Positions 25,043-34,424 of a stretch of DNA of 64,000 nucleotides are shown here, one piece after another (the stretch's first letter is position 1; each line of letters starts with the position of its first letter). A model generated the notes under the pieces. It saw only the letters and a list, made by a program, of their open reading frames with translations. It did not search any database and was not told where the DNA came from. The DNA is taken from NCBI RefSeq assembly GCF_900696085.1, contig NZ_CAADFC020000016.1:806001-870000 (forward strand), written 5' to 3'. This DNA comes from Bradyrhizobium ivorense. GTDB taxonomy: Bacteria; Pseudomonadota; Alphaproteobacteria; Rhizobiales; Xanthobacteraceae. Made by a program: the position numbers and the translations under genes.

Positions 25043-25375
25043 TCAGGCCGCGGCCATTCTCCTGCAGGATTCTGCGCACGCACGGCACATCGCCGCGCAT
25101 TCGTCCATGCCACCCACGCTCTCGCAGTCTTCGGCGCATTCGCCGCAGATCTCCGCGCATTCGCGGCAGGTGTGCTTGTGGTGCGGGGTGTTGATCAACA
25201 TGAAGTGAGCCGCTGTCCGGCACATCTCCGCGCAAGCCATCATCAGTCGGAAATGCGCCGGCTCGACATGCTTGCCGCCGGTGACAAGGCAATGGTTCAT
25301 CGCGGTGGCAAGACCAGTCTTGTAGCAGGACAGGCAAGTCTCGATGCATCGGTTCATTTCCTGCGAGAACGCCAT
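25043..25375 (-). CDS. Cys-rich four-helix-bundle copper-binding protein
   Basis: A 110-aa protein with 15 Cys (positions 10, 14, 17, 29, 48, 52, 70, 73, 77, 80, 84, 93, 97, 100, 104), mostly spaced 3-4 apart so that they face the core of a four-helix bundle. This is the DUF326/Csp type that stores Cu(I). It has no signal peptide, so it would be cytosolic (Csp3-like). It is followed on the same strand by no copper pump; upstream is a DJ-1-type gene 9 bp away, so they may share a transcript. Confidence 0.88.
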   Translation of the reverse strand: MAFSQEMNRCIETCLSCYKTGLATAMNHCLVTGGKHVEPAHFRLMMACAEMCRTAAHFMLINTPHHKHTCRECAEICGECAEDCESVGGMDECAAMCRACAESCRRMAAA

Positions 25376-25384
25376 GACCGTCCC

Positions 25385-25945
25385 TCACGCCGCACTGCGC
25401 TGGGTATGCGGTCCCTCCCTGACCTCCTCGGCGATCTTGGCGCTGAAGGCCTCGAGGTCACCGGGATTTCGAGAGGTGATGACGCCTTGATCCACCACGA
25501 CCTCGGCGTCCTGCCAGGTCGCGGCGGCGTTTGCGACGTCGGTCTTGATCGACTTGTAGGAGGTCATCTTGCGGCCCTTGGCAATTCCGGTCTCGATCAA
25601 TAGCCATGGCGCATGGCACACCGCGGCGATAACTTTCTTGGCATCGAAGATATCTTTGATGAACTTCAATGCCTTGGGTTCGACACGCAGCAGGTCCGGA
25701 TTGATCTGTCCTCCGGGAAGAATGACTGCGTCGTAATCGGCGGCGGCCGCTTGATCCAGCGTCTTGTCGACCTTGACCGGACGCCCCCAATCCTTCTTGT
25801 CCCACCCCTTGATTTCGCCCGCGGCAAGCGACACGACATCGACCGTGGCGCCAGCCGTCTTCAGGCGATCACGCGGCACTTCGAGCTCCGACTGCTCAAA
25901 GCCATGCGTTGCGAGGATGGCGATCTTTTTGCCGTTCAAGTTCAT
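25385..25945 (-). CDS. DJ-1/PfpI-family protein
   Basis: A 186-aa class I glutamine-amidotransferase-like protein of the PfpI/YhbO type. The nucleophile Cys is in AAVCHAPWLLIE (nucleophile elbow followed by His), and the family Glu is in HGFEQSELEVPRD. YDAVILPGG and DQGVITSRNPGDLEAF are also typical. It is probably a stress protein acting on glyoxal-type damage or as a chaperone/peptidase. It lies just upstream of the copper-binding protein in the same direction. Confidence 0.9.
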   Translation of the reverse strand: MNLNGKKIAILATHGFEQSELEVPRDRLKTAGATVDVVSLAAGEIKGWDKKDWGRPVKVDKTLDQAAAADYDAVILPGGQINPDLLRVEPKALKFIKDIFDAKKVIAAVCHAPWLLIETGIAKGRKMTSYKSIKTDVANAAATWQDAEVVVDQGVITSRNPGDLEAFSAKIAEEVREGPHTQRSAA

Positions 25946-25997
25946 TGGCTGCTCCGTTATCGGTTTGCCAGTTCATGATCAGCGCGAGACGATGCGG

Positions 25998-26228
25998 TTA
26001 CTCAACGTTCCGCGGTGGCGAGAGCAATGCTTCGGTCAGCAACCGCCGCAAGAAATACAGCCCGTCAAAGGTCAGCCTGGTTTCTCTCATCTCGCCCTTC
26101 GCGGCCTGTGCCTCGAGAAAGGTCTCAAGCTCGGGAAGCGCACGGTCGAACTTGTCTGCGATACCTGTCAGTTCGCAGGTTTCCTTAATGCGCGCGATCG
26201 ATCTTTCCAGCTCGGTGATCTGATCCAT
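25998..26228 (-). CDS. 76-aa helical hypothetical protein
   Basis: I do not recognise the family. It is a 76-aa charged helical protein (ELERSIARIKETCELTG; LPELETFLEAQAAKGEMRET) with a C-terminal GLYFLRRLLTEALLS. No membrane segment. Start 26228 is near a GGAAC element (26260-26256, minus strand), but the -10 half is poor. Confidence 0.55.
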   Translation of the reverse strand: MDQITELERSIARIKETCELTGIADKFDRALPELETFLEAQAAKGEMRETRLTFDGLYFLRRLLTEALLSPPRNVE

Positions 26229-26341
26229 TTAGCTTAAGTGTGCCTGCTGCCGTTGGTTCCTAAGCGCGCTGCCGCATGCGCGGTTGCGGAAAATATCAAT
26301 CTGCCGCGGCGTCATTCGGCGGTTACGCGCGTTCATGGAAC

Positions 26342-27552
26342 ATGAACCGCCGCAAAGCACGAACGTCTGCCGCCTCAGCACGTCTATGGCCGCTCCTTGC
26401 CGTCAATTTCTTCATGGCGGACATGCAGTCCGGGATCGGACCGTTCGTCGGGATATTCCTGCAGTTGCATGGCTGGAGCAGCGGCCTGATCGGGACCGCA
26501 ATGACGCTCGGCAATGTCGCAGGCATGCTGATCACGACCCCGATCGGCGGCTGCATCGATACCACCACCTACAAGCGAGCGTGGGTGATCGTGCCCGGCA
26601 TCGCCGTCGTTGTGGCGTCAACCGTCATCCTGGTGTCGCAAACATTCTGGGCTGTGGCCTTGTCCCAGGTTGCGACGTCGATCGCGGGTGCGGCCATCGT
26701 TCCGGCGGTCACGGGCATCACACTCGGCATCGTCAAGCAGCGCGGCTTCAACCGGCAAAATGGCCGCAACCAGGCCTTCAACCACGCCGGTAACATGATC
26801 GGCGCGGCGGCATCTGGCTATCTCGGCTGGCAATACGGCTACGTGGCGGTGTTCCTGCTCGCTGCGCTGTTTGGGGCGATCACGATCGCCTGCGTCCTGA
26901 TGATCCCGCCCGACAGCATCGACTACCACGCGGCCCGCGGTAAGGAGGAAGATCCGGAAAGCCAGCCCAGCGGCTTCACGGTGCTGGTCAAGCACAGGCC
27001 GCTGCTGGTGCTCGCCCTTGCGCTCGCCGCCTTCCATCTCGGCAATGCGGCAATCGTGCCGCTCTACGGCCTTGCCGCGGTCGCCGGCGGTCTTGCCGAT
27101 GGTCCGAGCTTCGTCGCAACCACCATCGTGATCGCGCAGGCGGTGATGATCCTGGCATCGATCGCCGGCATGCACGCGGCCGAACGCCGCAACTACTGGA
27201 TCGTCCTGCTGCTGTCGTTCCTGGCCCTGCCGGTGCGCGGCGCGCTCGCTTTCTTTCTCTCTGGTTGGTGGGGCGTCCTGCCGGTGCAAATCCTCGACGG
27301 CATCGGAGCCGGACTGCAAAGCGTCGCGGTGCCGGGAATGGTGGCGCGATCGCTGAACGGAACCGGCCGCGTCAATCTTGGGCAAGGCGCGGTTATTACG
27401 ATCCAGGGCGTCGGCGCATCGCTCAGCCCCGCGCTCGGGGCTGGGTCGCGCAATGGGTCGGCTACGGACCTGCATTCCTCGTGCTCGGTGGACTTGGATT
27501 GCTGTCGGTTCTGATCTGGATCGTCTTCCGGACCACCGTGCGTCACTACTGA
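26342..27552 (+). pseudogene. MFS transporter, frameshifted near the 3' end
   Basis: A major facilitator superfamily protein with about 12 hydrophobic helices. Similarity begins at ATG 26342 with PLLAVNFFMADMQSGIGPF, and there is a PIGG-CIDTTTYKRA loop after helix 2. Near 27440 the frame breaks in a run of four G (CTCGGGGCTGGG). Restoring one G would continue as WVAQWVGYGPAFLVLGGLGL to the stop at 27552, giving 403 aa. As given, the frame ends at 27514 with a wrong tail lacking the last helix. The substrate is unknown. Confidence 0.78.
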
Positions 27553-27685
27553 AGCGGTTTTCGTGTGCAGGCCCGCTCCGCAAGTCTGGGAGCGGCGGCA
27601 ATCTTCCGCCTCAGCCAGCACGGATGCGCCGGCCTCATCCGACCGCGTGACGTTTCCCGACCGCGCGGCTGCGGCGCGGCAAAGC

Positions 27686-28117
27686 CTAGCCGCATGGATG
27701 GAGATCCGAACGGGGCGGCAGCGAACTCGAAAACGGTCGCGCCACCATGAGCGTGGCGCGTTCATCGGTTTCCAAGGCAATCTTCTGGGCAAGCATCACA
27801 TCGCCCGCCGCCAGCGATCCAGCGGGCCGGAAGCACCAGCCAAGGACAACGCGGCCTCCGCCATCCATCTCGTAGACGTTGGTCGATGTGCCGTAGCAAA
27901 TCCGATACCGCTTGCCGGAGTCCGAGCCGATCACGTCGAAGCGCTTGTAGGTCTCGAACTGCGAGCGCTGCTCCGGAGAGAGCCATGCCGAAAGCAGCTC
28001 CAACCCGCGCGCTTCGATGCGCTCATACGCTTTCCAGCGGTCCCAGATCGACGCCAGCGTCGCGGCGGCGCGCCCCAGCCCAACCCGCATGGGCATATCC
28101 CGTAGACGAGCCATCAT
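27686..28117 (-). CDS. Hypothetical protein, 143 aa
   Basis: A soluble 143-aa protein with WDRWKAYERIEARGLELLSA, LSPEQRSQFETYKRFDVIGS, DSGKRYRICYGTSTNVYEMD and a Cys in VLGWCFRPAG. The GxxYRI-YG-sxNVy-ld pattern resembles small uncharacterised rhizobial proteins. It follows the 74-aa gene by 4 bp and probably belongs to one transcript. Confidence 0.7.
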   Translation of the reverse strand: MMARLRDMPMRVGLGRAAATLASIWDRWKAYERIEARGLELLSAWLSPEQRSQFETYKRFDVIGSDSGKRYRICYGTSTNVYEMDGGGRVVLGWCFRPAGSLAAGDVMLAQKIALETDERATLMVARPFSSSLPPRSDLHPCG

Positions 28118-28121
28118 GGCG

Positions 28122-28346
28122 TCAGCCGCCGACCAGTCTGGGATAAAATAGCGTTTCCTCAGCGGTCGGATCCAGCGTGCGAACGAGCGCGGTTTCGCCC
28201 GTGGATCGCCGCACCGCGGCGGTATAGCCGCCCGACATCAGCTCGGCGAAGCGAGCACTCGCCCACGCCAGTTGCTCGCCGTCGTCAGGATCGAAATACT
28301 GCCTTGTGTCGCCTGTGTGATCCATGACCAAGATCGTTGCCATCAT
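28122..28346 (-). CDS. Hypothetical protein, 74 aa
   Basis: A 74-aa protein (MATILVMDHTGDTRQYFDPD; RFAELMSGGYTAAVRRSTGE; LDPTAEETLFYPRLVGG). The start follows AGGGAGAAGATG. The first strand and DHTGD resemble small stress-locus proteins often placed beside the 143-aa neighbour, to which it is coupled. Function is unknown. Confidence 0.7.
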   Translation of the reverse strand: MMATILVMDHTGDTRQYFDPDDGEQLAWASARFAELMSGGYTAAVRRSTGETALVRTLDPTAEETLFYPRLVGG

Positions 28347-28376
28347 CTTCTCCCTTGAAGCTCATTCACGACTGCA

Positions 28377-29225
28377 TCAGACCACCGGCACAGCCGTCGT
28401 CGGCCTGCCGCCCAGCCATTCCGGCAGCGCTGCGCCGTCGCGATGCCGCCCGCCTGCACAGGCTGCAGCCCAAGCGATGACCGCGCCGAACAGCAGCGCC
28501 GCAGCGGCTGAGAATGCAAAGATCACCGAGCTACGCCGCGATCGCTGGATGGCGGTTCTGGCATCGCCGATGACGCTGTCGACGCGCTTCTCGGCCTCCG
28601 CGGCAGCCAGCCCGGTCGAGGCCGCGACCTGCTGGATCAGATAGCTGTGATCCTCGGTGCTGATACCGCTGTGGCCAGAACTGGTCAGCAGGATGCGGCC
28701 TGCCTCCGCGCGCTCATAGCCGATATCGATATTGGCCGGACGCCGCAACGACCGGTACAGGCGGTCGAGCTCGGCGCTCAGCAAAGGCTCCGCGGCCGTC
28801 ACCGACGGCCGGCTCTGGATCGTCGGGCGCGTGACAGACAGACCCACCAGTGCAACGATTGCGGTGCCGAGAATGACGGCGAACGCCCAGGCCGTCAGGC
28901 CGTGAAGCCCGTCGCGATTCTCCGTCACATCGGCTGGCGCCGAGCCGATCACCCGTTGCGCACGGCCGGCGATGTAGCCGCCGACGCCGAAGCTCACCAG
29001 TGCCTGCAGGATCAGATATAGCCCCGACAGAAGCGCGAGCGCCGCCGATGCGTCGCACCATGATGGCGAGCTCGAGCTGACATCCAAACCGACCGCTGCG
29101 GCAAAGCCGATCAGAATAGTCGACAGTGCGGCCGCAGTCAGCGCGCCCGCGAATACTGGACTCCATTGTAGCCGAAAGACGGTCCTGTTGCCGGCGGACA
29201 CGGCAAGCCCTCGCTCGTTATCCAT
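28377..29225 (-). CDS. Integral membrane protein, 282 aa
   Basis: Four hydrophobic helices (about residues 22-45, 58-82, 108-132 and 233-256) enclose a periplasmic or cytosolic loop of roughly 100 residues between helices 3 and 4. The N-terminal pair resembles the PhnA-like/YrzE-type small membrane proteins (VFAGALTAAALSTILIGFAA). No enzyme motif. A 24-aa peptide gene lies 7 bp upstream on the same strand. Confidence 0.7.
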   Translation of the reverse strand: MDNERGLAVSAGNRTVFRLQWSPVFAGALTAAALSTILIGFAAAVGLDVSSSSPSWCDASAALALLSGLYLILQALVSFGVGGYIAGRAQRVIGSAPADVTENRDGLHGLTAWAFAVILGTAIVALVGLSVTRPTIQSRPSVTAAEPLLSAELDRLYRSLRRPANIDIGYERAEAGRILLTSSGHSGISTEDHSYLIQQVAASTGLAAAEAEKRVDSVIGDARTAIQRSRRSSVIFAFSAAAALLFGAVIAWAAACAGGRHRDGAALPEWLGGRPTTAVPVV

Positions 29226-29232
29226 GACCCGC

Positions 29233-29307
29233 CTATCGCAGTCCGAAGAACGACAAGATCGCGAGTATGACCACGATCAGTCCCACCAGATAAATCAACT
29301 GGTTCAT
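29233..29307 (-). CDS. 24-aa membrane peptide
   Basis: ATG at 29307 to stop at 29233 encodes MNQLIYLVGLIVVILAILSF plus FGLR, a single transmembrane helix. GGAGGAG lies 8 nt upstream, an unusually good site for so small a frame, and the next gene starts 7 bp later. From memory, near-identical tiny peptides recur in Bradyrhizobium genomes. This is probably a genuine micro-protein. Confidence 0.6.
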   Translation of the reverse strand: MNQLIYLVGLIVVILAILSFFGLR

Positions 29308-29558
29308 CCAAAACTCCTCCGCTTTGTTCTGACAATCTGGCCGAGACGGCAAGGTTCCTATGCGGACGCAGGGGTGCGATGCGGAAGCGAAGATCAACGG
29401 ACGTGAACCATCGCTGAAGCTCCGTACGGGCATGGGGCGCCTGTGCGGCCAGAACGAGGTGTCCAGCTTGCCTCGACCAACCGCGCCAGAGTTCGGTCAA
29501 CGAAAGAGCCGCCCGACGGCCGGAGCGCCGTGAGAAATCGTCACGCGGACGGCAGGGC

Positions 29559-29759
29559 TCAGCGCCACATGCTCGGGGCAGACTGTAACGCAGCTCGGCC
29601 TGCGATTCGGAGTTCATCGAGTGACGAGCGCCCATCCCGGACGGCTTGCAATAACCCGGACGCTACGCTGGTCCGCCGCGTGGTATCGGAGCGCGGCACA
29701 TCTCCGCACACCTCATCAAGCACGGCGCGAAGCACTGCCGCGGTTTCACCGTCCAGCAT
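29559..29759 (-). CDS. Small conserved hypothetical protein, 66 aa
   Basis: A 66-aa helical protein, MLDGETAAVLRAVLDEVC then VASGLLQAVRDGRSSLDELR and a terminal GRAALQSAPSMWR. AGGGAGACGGCC precedes the ATG. I recall this as a small rhizobial family of unknown function with conserved MLD-ET-AVLRAVLDEVC and MWR ends. No catalytic motif. Confidence 0.65.
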   Translation of the reverse strand: MLDGETAAVLRAVLDEVCGDVPRSDTTRRTSVASGLLQAVRDGRSSLDELRIAGRAALQSAPSMWR

Positions 29760-29937
29760 GGCCGTCTCCCTGCCCTGGTCAATTGAGCCTGATCGTAATC
29801 TAAGACGGCACGAGGCGAGTTTAAGTATGTTAACACAGCAAGCGTAATTTCATCTCCCGCGCAATCACTCGTCGTTTCGTCTTCGTCACGACAAATCACT
29901 GTCACCGTTCGGATCGACAATGCGATGCGAGCGCGCC

Positions 29938-30849
29938 TCAGGTCCGCTGCGCAATTTCGAGGATCGCATCAGCGAACGCCTGCGGCGCTTCGCGGGGCAC
30001 GAAGTGTCCGACGCCACCAAGCAGACGGCGCTCGTAGCCCGCGGTAAAATACTTCTCCTTGTTCTCGGAGGTGACCGGCTGATTGTCGCGATCCTCGGCC
30101 CCCTGAAGCATGATGGTCGGTATCGATATTTCGGGCGCCCCGGCGAGACGATGCTCGATTTCCTCGTGCTCCGGTGCTCCCTTGGCATCGTGCCAACGTT
30201 GCCGATAGGCGTGAAGACTGATATCGGCCCAGTCGGGATTGTCGAGCGTAGCTGCGATCGCATCGAATTCGGCATCGCGGCCCGGCCATGGCGGCGACCA
30301 GCTTGCCCAGAGATACCGGCATAGCCGCTGCCGATCCTCACGATAGGCTTTCTCGCCGAGCGAAGTTGCGACGAACCACTCGTACCAGTAGGCTTTGGCC
30401 AGATCATAAGGCATCTCGGCCACCTGCATCGCCGTGGCATAGCCGGCCGCTGCCGTCACCAGGCCCGCTACCCTGCTCGGAAACAGGGCCGCAACCCCAT
30501 AGGCTACCCGGGCGCCCCAATCGTAGCCGGCGAGCACGACATCATTCAGATCGAGGGCGTCGAGGAATTCAGCCAGATCGACGGTCAGGGCCGAAATAGC
30601 GCCGCTGCGCATCGTCTTCTCCTGCAGAAACCGCGTCGGGCCGGAACCGCGAAGATACGGCGCATAGATCCGGAAATGATGGTCGCCGAGCTTCTCGATC
30701 ACGCGGTCCCAACAGCGCGCTCCATCAGGCCAGCCGTGCAGCAGCACCAATGGCCGTGCATCAGCCGCACCCGAGTTCTCATAGGCAACGTCAAGCTCTC
30801 GCGTGCGGCATGACAGCAGCATCTGTTGCCGAGCGACGGGATTAATCAT
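29938..30849 (-). CDS. Alpha/beta hydrolase, epoxide-hydrolase-like
   Basis: A 303-aa alpha/beta hydrolase with LLHGWPDGARCWD (oxyanion HGxP), the nucleophile in AGYDWGAR (Asp, as in epoxide hydrolases and haloalkane dehalogenases rather than Ser), a cap domain with YWYEWF, and the late His in GVGHFVPRE. An Asp nucleophile plus HGWP favours epoxide hydrolase. A near-consensus EcfG promoter lies 56 bp upstream. Confidence 0.85.
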   Translation of the reverse strand: MINPVARQQMLLSCRTRELDVAYENSGAADARPLVLLHGWPDGARCWDRVIEKLGDHHFRIYAPYLRGSGPTRFLQEKTMRSGAISALTVDLAEFLDALDLNDVVLAGYDWGARVAYGVAALFPSRVAGLVTAAAGYATAMQVAEMPYDLAKAYWYEWFVATSLGEKAYREDRQRLCRYLWASWSPPWPGRDAEFDAIAATLDNPDWADISLHAYRQRWHDAKGAPEHEEIEHRLAGAPEISIPTIMLQGAEDRDNQPVTSENKEKYFTAGYERRLLGGVGHFVPREAPQAFADAILEIAQRT

Positions 30850-30904
30850 CCGCCGGCTCCTTCCAGCTTATCGGTCGCATCCGTTGCAGGCGACGCCACC
30901 GGCC

Positions 30905-30929
30905 AACACCATCCGCCTCGCTGTGTTCC
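30905..30929 (-). promoter_or_regulatory. Candidate EcfG-type promoter, one mismatch
   Basis: Minus strand GGAAC (30929-30925), 16 nt, TGTT (30908-30905), upstream of the epoxide-hydrolase-like gene at 30849. Confidence 0.4.
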
Positions 30930-31028
30930 TACGAGCCGAATGTCAGGGTCGCCGGACTCTTGGTATATCTCGGCATTGTGAGGAACGGTTCATTGCGTGG
31001 CGAAGCCGGGAACGCGCCTGGCCGCGCG

Positions 31029-31380
31029 TCAGCCGCGCCGCTTGGTGTGCGGATAGTCCGCAGAAGACAGCGCGGTATCCTTCAGGACTTTCAAATCCTT
31101 GATCGTCAGCGTCCGATCGCGCAGCACGATCAGGCCGGAGCCACGCAGCTCCTGCAGCGTCCTGTTGACATGGACAACGGACAGGCAGTCGCGTCGGCGA
31201 GATCGGTCTGCATGATCGGGAACAGACACGAGCCGTGCCTCGATCATTCCGACCGGAAGCAGCCGCTCGTATGGCTCGCACAACAAATGCGCGACCCGCT
31301 CCAGCGCCACCCTCCGGCCGACATCGGGAGCGATCGTCGATGTCGGCGAAAGAGCAGACGCACTAAGAGCGAGATCTTTC
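31029..31380 (-). pseudogene. Crp/Fnr regulator remnant
   Basis: The C-terminal HTH half of a Crp/Fnr-family regulator survives: ALERVAHLLCEPYERLLPVG, then in the next frame LFPIMQTDLADAT, then back in the first frame LSVVHVNRTLQELRGSGLIV with LRDRTLTIKDLKVL. Two opposite frameshifts near 31215-31245 flank the middle piece, and the N-terminal sensor domain is absent. It is not expected to be functional. A near-start of DNA-binding sequence shows that it once regulated a nearby stress gene or was a solo oxygen/redox sensor. Confidence 0.7.
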
Positions 31381-31457
31381 CTGAACAGCGGTCAAGGATC
31401 AGTTTAGCGATTCGAACGTTGATACGCACCCCATCTCCACAATAGCGGAGACAGCTG

Positions 31458-31958
31458 ATGCCAGAACGCAAAACAATTCAAAAGGCGAAACAGGACCGAC
31501 GTGCGGGCAAGTCGGCAACCACCCAGGCCGGCGAGTTTGTCCATGAGGAAATTCGCAAGGTTCGGCGCGGGCAACATGGAGCGAGATCACCGAAACAGGC
31601 GATCGCAATCGGCCTGTCCAAGGCGAGGCGCGCCGGCGTTCCGCTCCGGCCGCCTGGAAAGGGCAAGGCAAAGGCGAAAACGCGCAAGAGCGCCGAATAT
31701 GCGTATGAGGCAGGCCAAGGCAAACGGAAGCCCCGCCGCCGGCCGCGTGTTTCGCGTGCCGTATCTCGAGCCCTGAAGCGGGAGCCCCACGGCAGTGCAT
31801 CGCGGTCCGCGCTGTCGAAACAAACACGACAGGCGGCGTCGCACCGCTCGGCCTCGGCGCGCTCGGCCGCAGCCCGCAAGGCAGCCAAGACCAAGGGACC
31901 GGCACGCCGCTCGGCCGCGGCAAAGAAGGCAGCCCGGACGAGGGCGCGTCGCCGATAG
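31458..31958 (+). CDS. Lys/Arg-rich DUF6496-like protein
   Basis: A 166-aa very basic protein. The N-terminal part (residues 1-65: KAKQDRRAGKSATTQAGEFV, HEEIRKVRRGQHGARSPKQA, AIGLSKARRAGV) matches the DUF6496 pattern. The C-terminal 100 residues are an Ala/Lys/Arg/Ser histone-H1-like tail (KKAARTRARRR). It is probably a DNA-associated protein, by composition only. The start follows GGAGACAGCTG. Confidence 0.7.
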   Translation: MPERKTIQKAKQDRRAGKSATTQAGEFVHEEIRKVRRGQHGARSPKQAIAIGLSKARRAGVPLRPPGKGKAKAKTRKSAEYAYEAGQGKRKPRRRPRVSRAVSRALKREPHGSASRSALSKQTRQAASHRSASARSAAARKAAKTKGPARRSAAAKKAARTRARRR

Positions 31959-32042
31959 GGCCTGTAGGCATTTGTAACGCTAAGGCAACTTTCCCAAGCG
32001 CCGGAGATTGGTTCGCAGACCGCTCTTCCAGGGATGCTTTCG

Positions 32043-34424
32043 ATGGACGCCAGTTCACCCGATAAGACCGACCTGACCGCACTCGACCAGTATTGGCAGG
32101 CAGCGAACTACCTGTCCGTCGGTCAGATCTACCTGCTGGACAACCCTCTTCTGCGTGAGCCGCTGCAACCCGAGCACATCAAGCCTCGGCTGCTCGGTCA
32201 TTGGGGGACCACGCCGGGGCTCAACTTCATCTACGCGCACCTCAATCGCGTCATCAGGGCACGCGACCTCGACATGATCTACATCTGCGGGCCGGGCCAC
32301 GGCGGACCCGGAATGGTCGCCAATACCTACCTTGAAGGGACCTATTCTGAAATCTATCCGGATATCACGCGTGACAAGGACGGCTTGCGAAAGCTCTTCA
32401 GGCAGTTCTCGTTTCCAGGCGGCATTCCGAGCCATGCGGCGCCCGAGACGCCAGGGTCAATTCATGAAGGCGGCGAGCTGGGGTACTCATTGCTGCATGC
32501 CTACGGGGCAGCCTTTGATAACCCGAACCTCATCGTTGCCTGCGTGATCGGTGACGGCGAAGCCGAAACCGGCCCCCTCGCTGCATCCTGGCATTCGAAT
32601 AAATTCCTGAACCCGGCGCATGACGGCGCTGTGCTTCCGATCCTGCACCTCAATGGCTACAAAATCGCCAACCCGACGATTCTTGCACGCATGCGCGACG
32701 AGGAGATTTCGCTTCTACTCAAAGGCTACGGCTTTGATCCGCTGTTTGTCGAAGGTAGGGATCCCAGCGACATGCACCAAAAGATGGCGCGGGCGCTCGA
32801 CGAGGTGCTCGATCGCATCGGCGATACGCAAACCCGCGCCCGCAACAATCCAAGCGCCGGTCGCCCACGCTGGCCGATGATTGTCTTGCGCACTCCCAAG
32901 GGGTGGACCGGTCCGAAAGAAGTCGATGGCAAGAAGGTCGAGGGTTTTTGGCGTGCGCACCAGGTGCCCATTGAAGGCGTCCGAACCGACCACGCTCATC
33001 TCGAGATTCTCGAGAAGTGGATGCGCAGTTACCGTCCCGAGGCATTGTTTGACGACGCTGGCTGCCTGCGCACCGATCTTCAGGCGCTGGCGCCAACGGG
33101 CCTGCGCCGGATGGGCGCCAACCCGCACGCTAACGGCGGAACCCTTAAACGAAAGCTGACACTTCCGGACTACCGTAGCTACGCAGTCGATCTCCGGTCG
33201 CCCGGCTCACAATTCGGCGAGGCCACACGGATCATGGGCGGCTATCTCCGTGACGTCATTTGGCTGAACGCAGCGAACAAGACATTTCGATTGATGGGGC
33301 CGGACGAAACCGCCTCAAATCGACTCGATGCCGTTTTCGAGGCCACCGATCGCGTCTGGTTGGAAGAGATCGAGCCATTCGACGTGGGCCTCGCGCCCGA
33401 TGGTCGCGTCATGGAGGTCCTGAGCGAGCATCTGTGCCAGGGATGGCTCGAGGGCTACCTGTTGACCGGACGCCACGGCCTCTTCAACTGCTACGAGGCC
33501 TTTGTTCACATCGTCGACTCTATGTTCAATCAGCATGCCAAGTGGCTTGCAGTGTCGCGCCGCCTGCCTTGGCGCCGACCGATCGCATCGTTAAACTATT
33601 TGCTCAGTTCCCATGTCTGGCGTCAGGATCACAACGGCTTCACGCATCAGGTTCCAGGCTTTGTCGACCTTGTCGCCAACAAGGATTCCGATATCGTTCG
33701 CATCTACTTTCCACCCGACGCGAACACCTTGCTCTGTGTCGCCGATCACTGCCTCCGCACCTACGATCGTATCAATGTCATCGTCGCCGGGAAGCAATCG
33801 TCGCCGCAATGGCTCTCGATGCAGGAGGCAGAGGCTCACTGCAAGGACGGCATCGGTATCTGGCAATGGGCGACCACGGAGGGGACTGACGAACCAGATT
33901 TGGTCATGGCCTGCGCCGGCGACATTCCAACGCTCGAAACCTTGGCCGCGGTTAGCCTGCTACGTGAAGCACTGCCCGATCTGAAGATCCGCGTCGTCAA
34001 CGTCATCGACCTGATGACCCTGCAGCCGCGCGAGCAACATCCGCACGGACTGTCCGACAAGGAATTCGATCGTTTGTTTACGCGCGACCGGCCGGTGATC
34101 TTTGCCTATCACGGTTATCCCTACATGATCCATCGGCCGACCTACAATCGTGCCAATCATGAAAATATTCACGCGCGCGGCTATCGGGAAAAGGGGACGA
34201 CGACCACGCCGTTCGAGATGGTGGTGATGAATGAGCTCGATCGCTTCCATCTCGCTATCGAGGCGGTCGAGCGCGTTCCCGGCCTAAAGGCCAAGGCGAC
34301 TGCGATCCGGCAGCTCTACGAGGGAAAGCTGACCGAGCACCACCGCTATATTCGCGAGCACGGTGAGGATATGCCCGAGATCCTGAACTGGCGCTGGCCT
34401 CGCTCCTTCGGGCGGGACGAGTAA
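32043..34424 (+). CDS. xpk: Phosphoketolase (xylulose 5-P/fructose 6-P)
   Basis: A 793-aa ThDP-dependent phosphoketolase, full length. N-terminal markers are YLSVGQIYLLDNPLL, GHWGTTPGLNFIYAHLNR, CGPGHGGPGMVANTYLEG, FPGGIPSHAAPETPGSIHEGG and VIGDGEAETGPLA (ThDP/Mg). Later ones include NQHAKWL-VSRRLPWR and AYHGYPYMIHRPTYNRAN. It cleaves xylulose 5-P or fructose 6-P to acetyl phosphate plus an aldose phosphate. I prefer ATG 32043 (AGGGA about 9 nt upstream) to the ATG at 32034. Its TAA overlaps the ATG of the acetate kinase gene (TAATG), so acetyl-P flows to ATP and acetate. Confidence 0.95.
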   Translation: MDASSPDKTDLTALDQYWQAANYLSVGQIYLLDNPLLREPLQPEHIKPRLLGHWGTTPGLNFIYAHLNRVIRARDLDMIYICGPGHGGPGMVANTYLEGTYSEIYPDITRDKDGLRKLFRQFSFPGGIPSHAAPETPGSIHEGGELGYSLLHAYGAAFDNPNLIVACVIGDGEAETGPLAASWHSNKFLNPAHDGAVLPILHLNGYKIANPTILARMRDEEISLLLKGYGFDPLFVEGRDPSDMHQKMARALDEVLDRIGDTQTRARNNPSAGRPRWPMIVLRTPKGWTGPKEVDGKKVEGFWRAHQVPIEGVRTDHAHLEILEKWMRSYRPEALFDDAGCLRTDLQALAPTGLRRMGANPHANGGTLKRKLTLPDYRSYAVDLRSPGSQFGEATRIMGGYLRDVIWLNAANKTFRLMGPDETASNRLDAVFEATDRVWLEEIEPFDVGLAPDGRVMEVLSEHLCQGWLEGYLLTGRHGLFNCYEAFVHIVDSMFNQHAKWLAVSRRLPWRRPIASLNYLLSSHVWRQDHNGFTHQVPGFVDLVANKDSDIVRIYFPPDANTLLCVADHCLRTYDRINVIVAGKQSSPQWLSMQEAEAHCKDGIGIWQWATTEGTDEPDLVMACAGDIPTLETLAAVSLLREALPDLKIRVVNVIDLMTLQPREQHPHGLSDKEFDRLFTRDRPVIFAYHGYPYMIHRPTYNRANHENIHARGYREKGTTTTPFEMVVMNELDRFHLAIEAVERVPGLKAKATAIRQLYEGKLTEHHRYIREHGEDMPEILNWRWPRSFGRDE

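Noticed and set aside
31399..32082. A 227-codon minus-strand frame opposite the basic DUF6496-like gene
   Set aside because: It is the shadow of a GC-rich plus-strand gene with a recognisable family and start.
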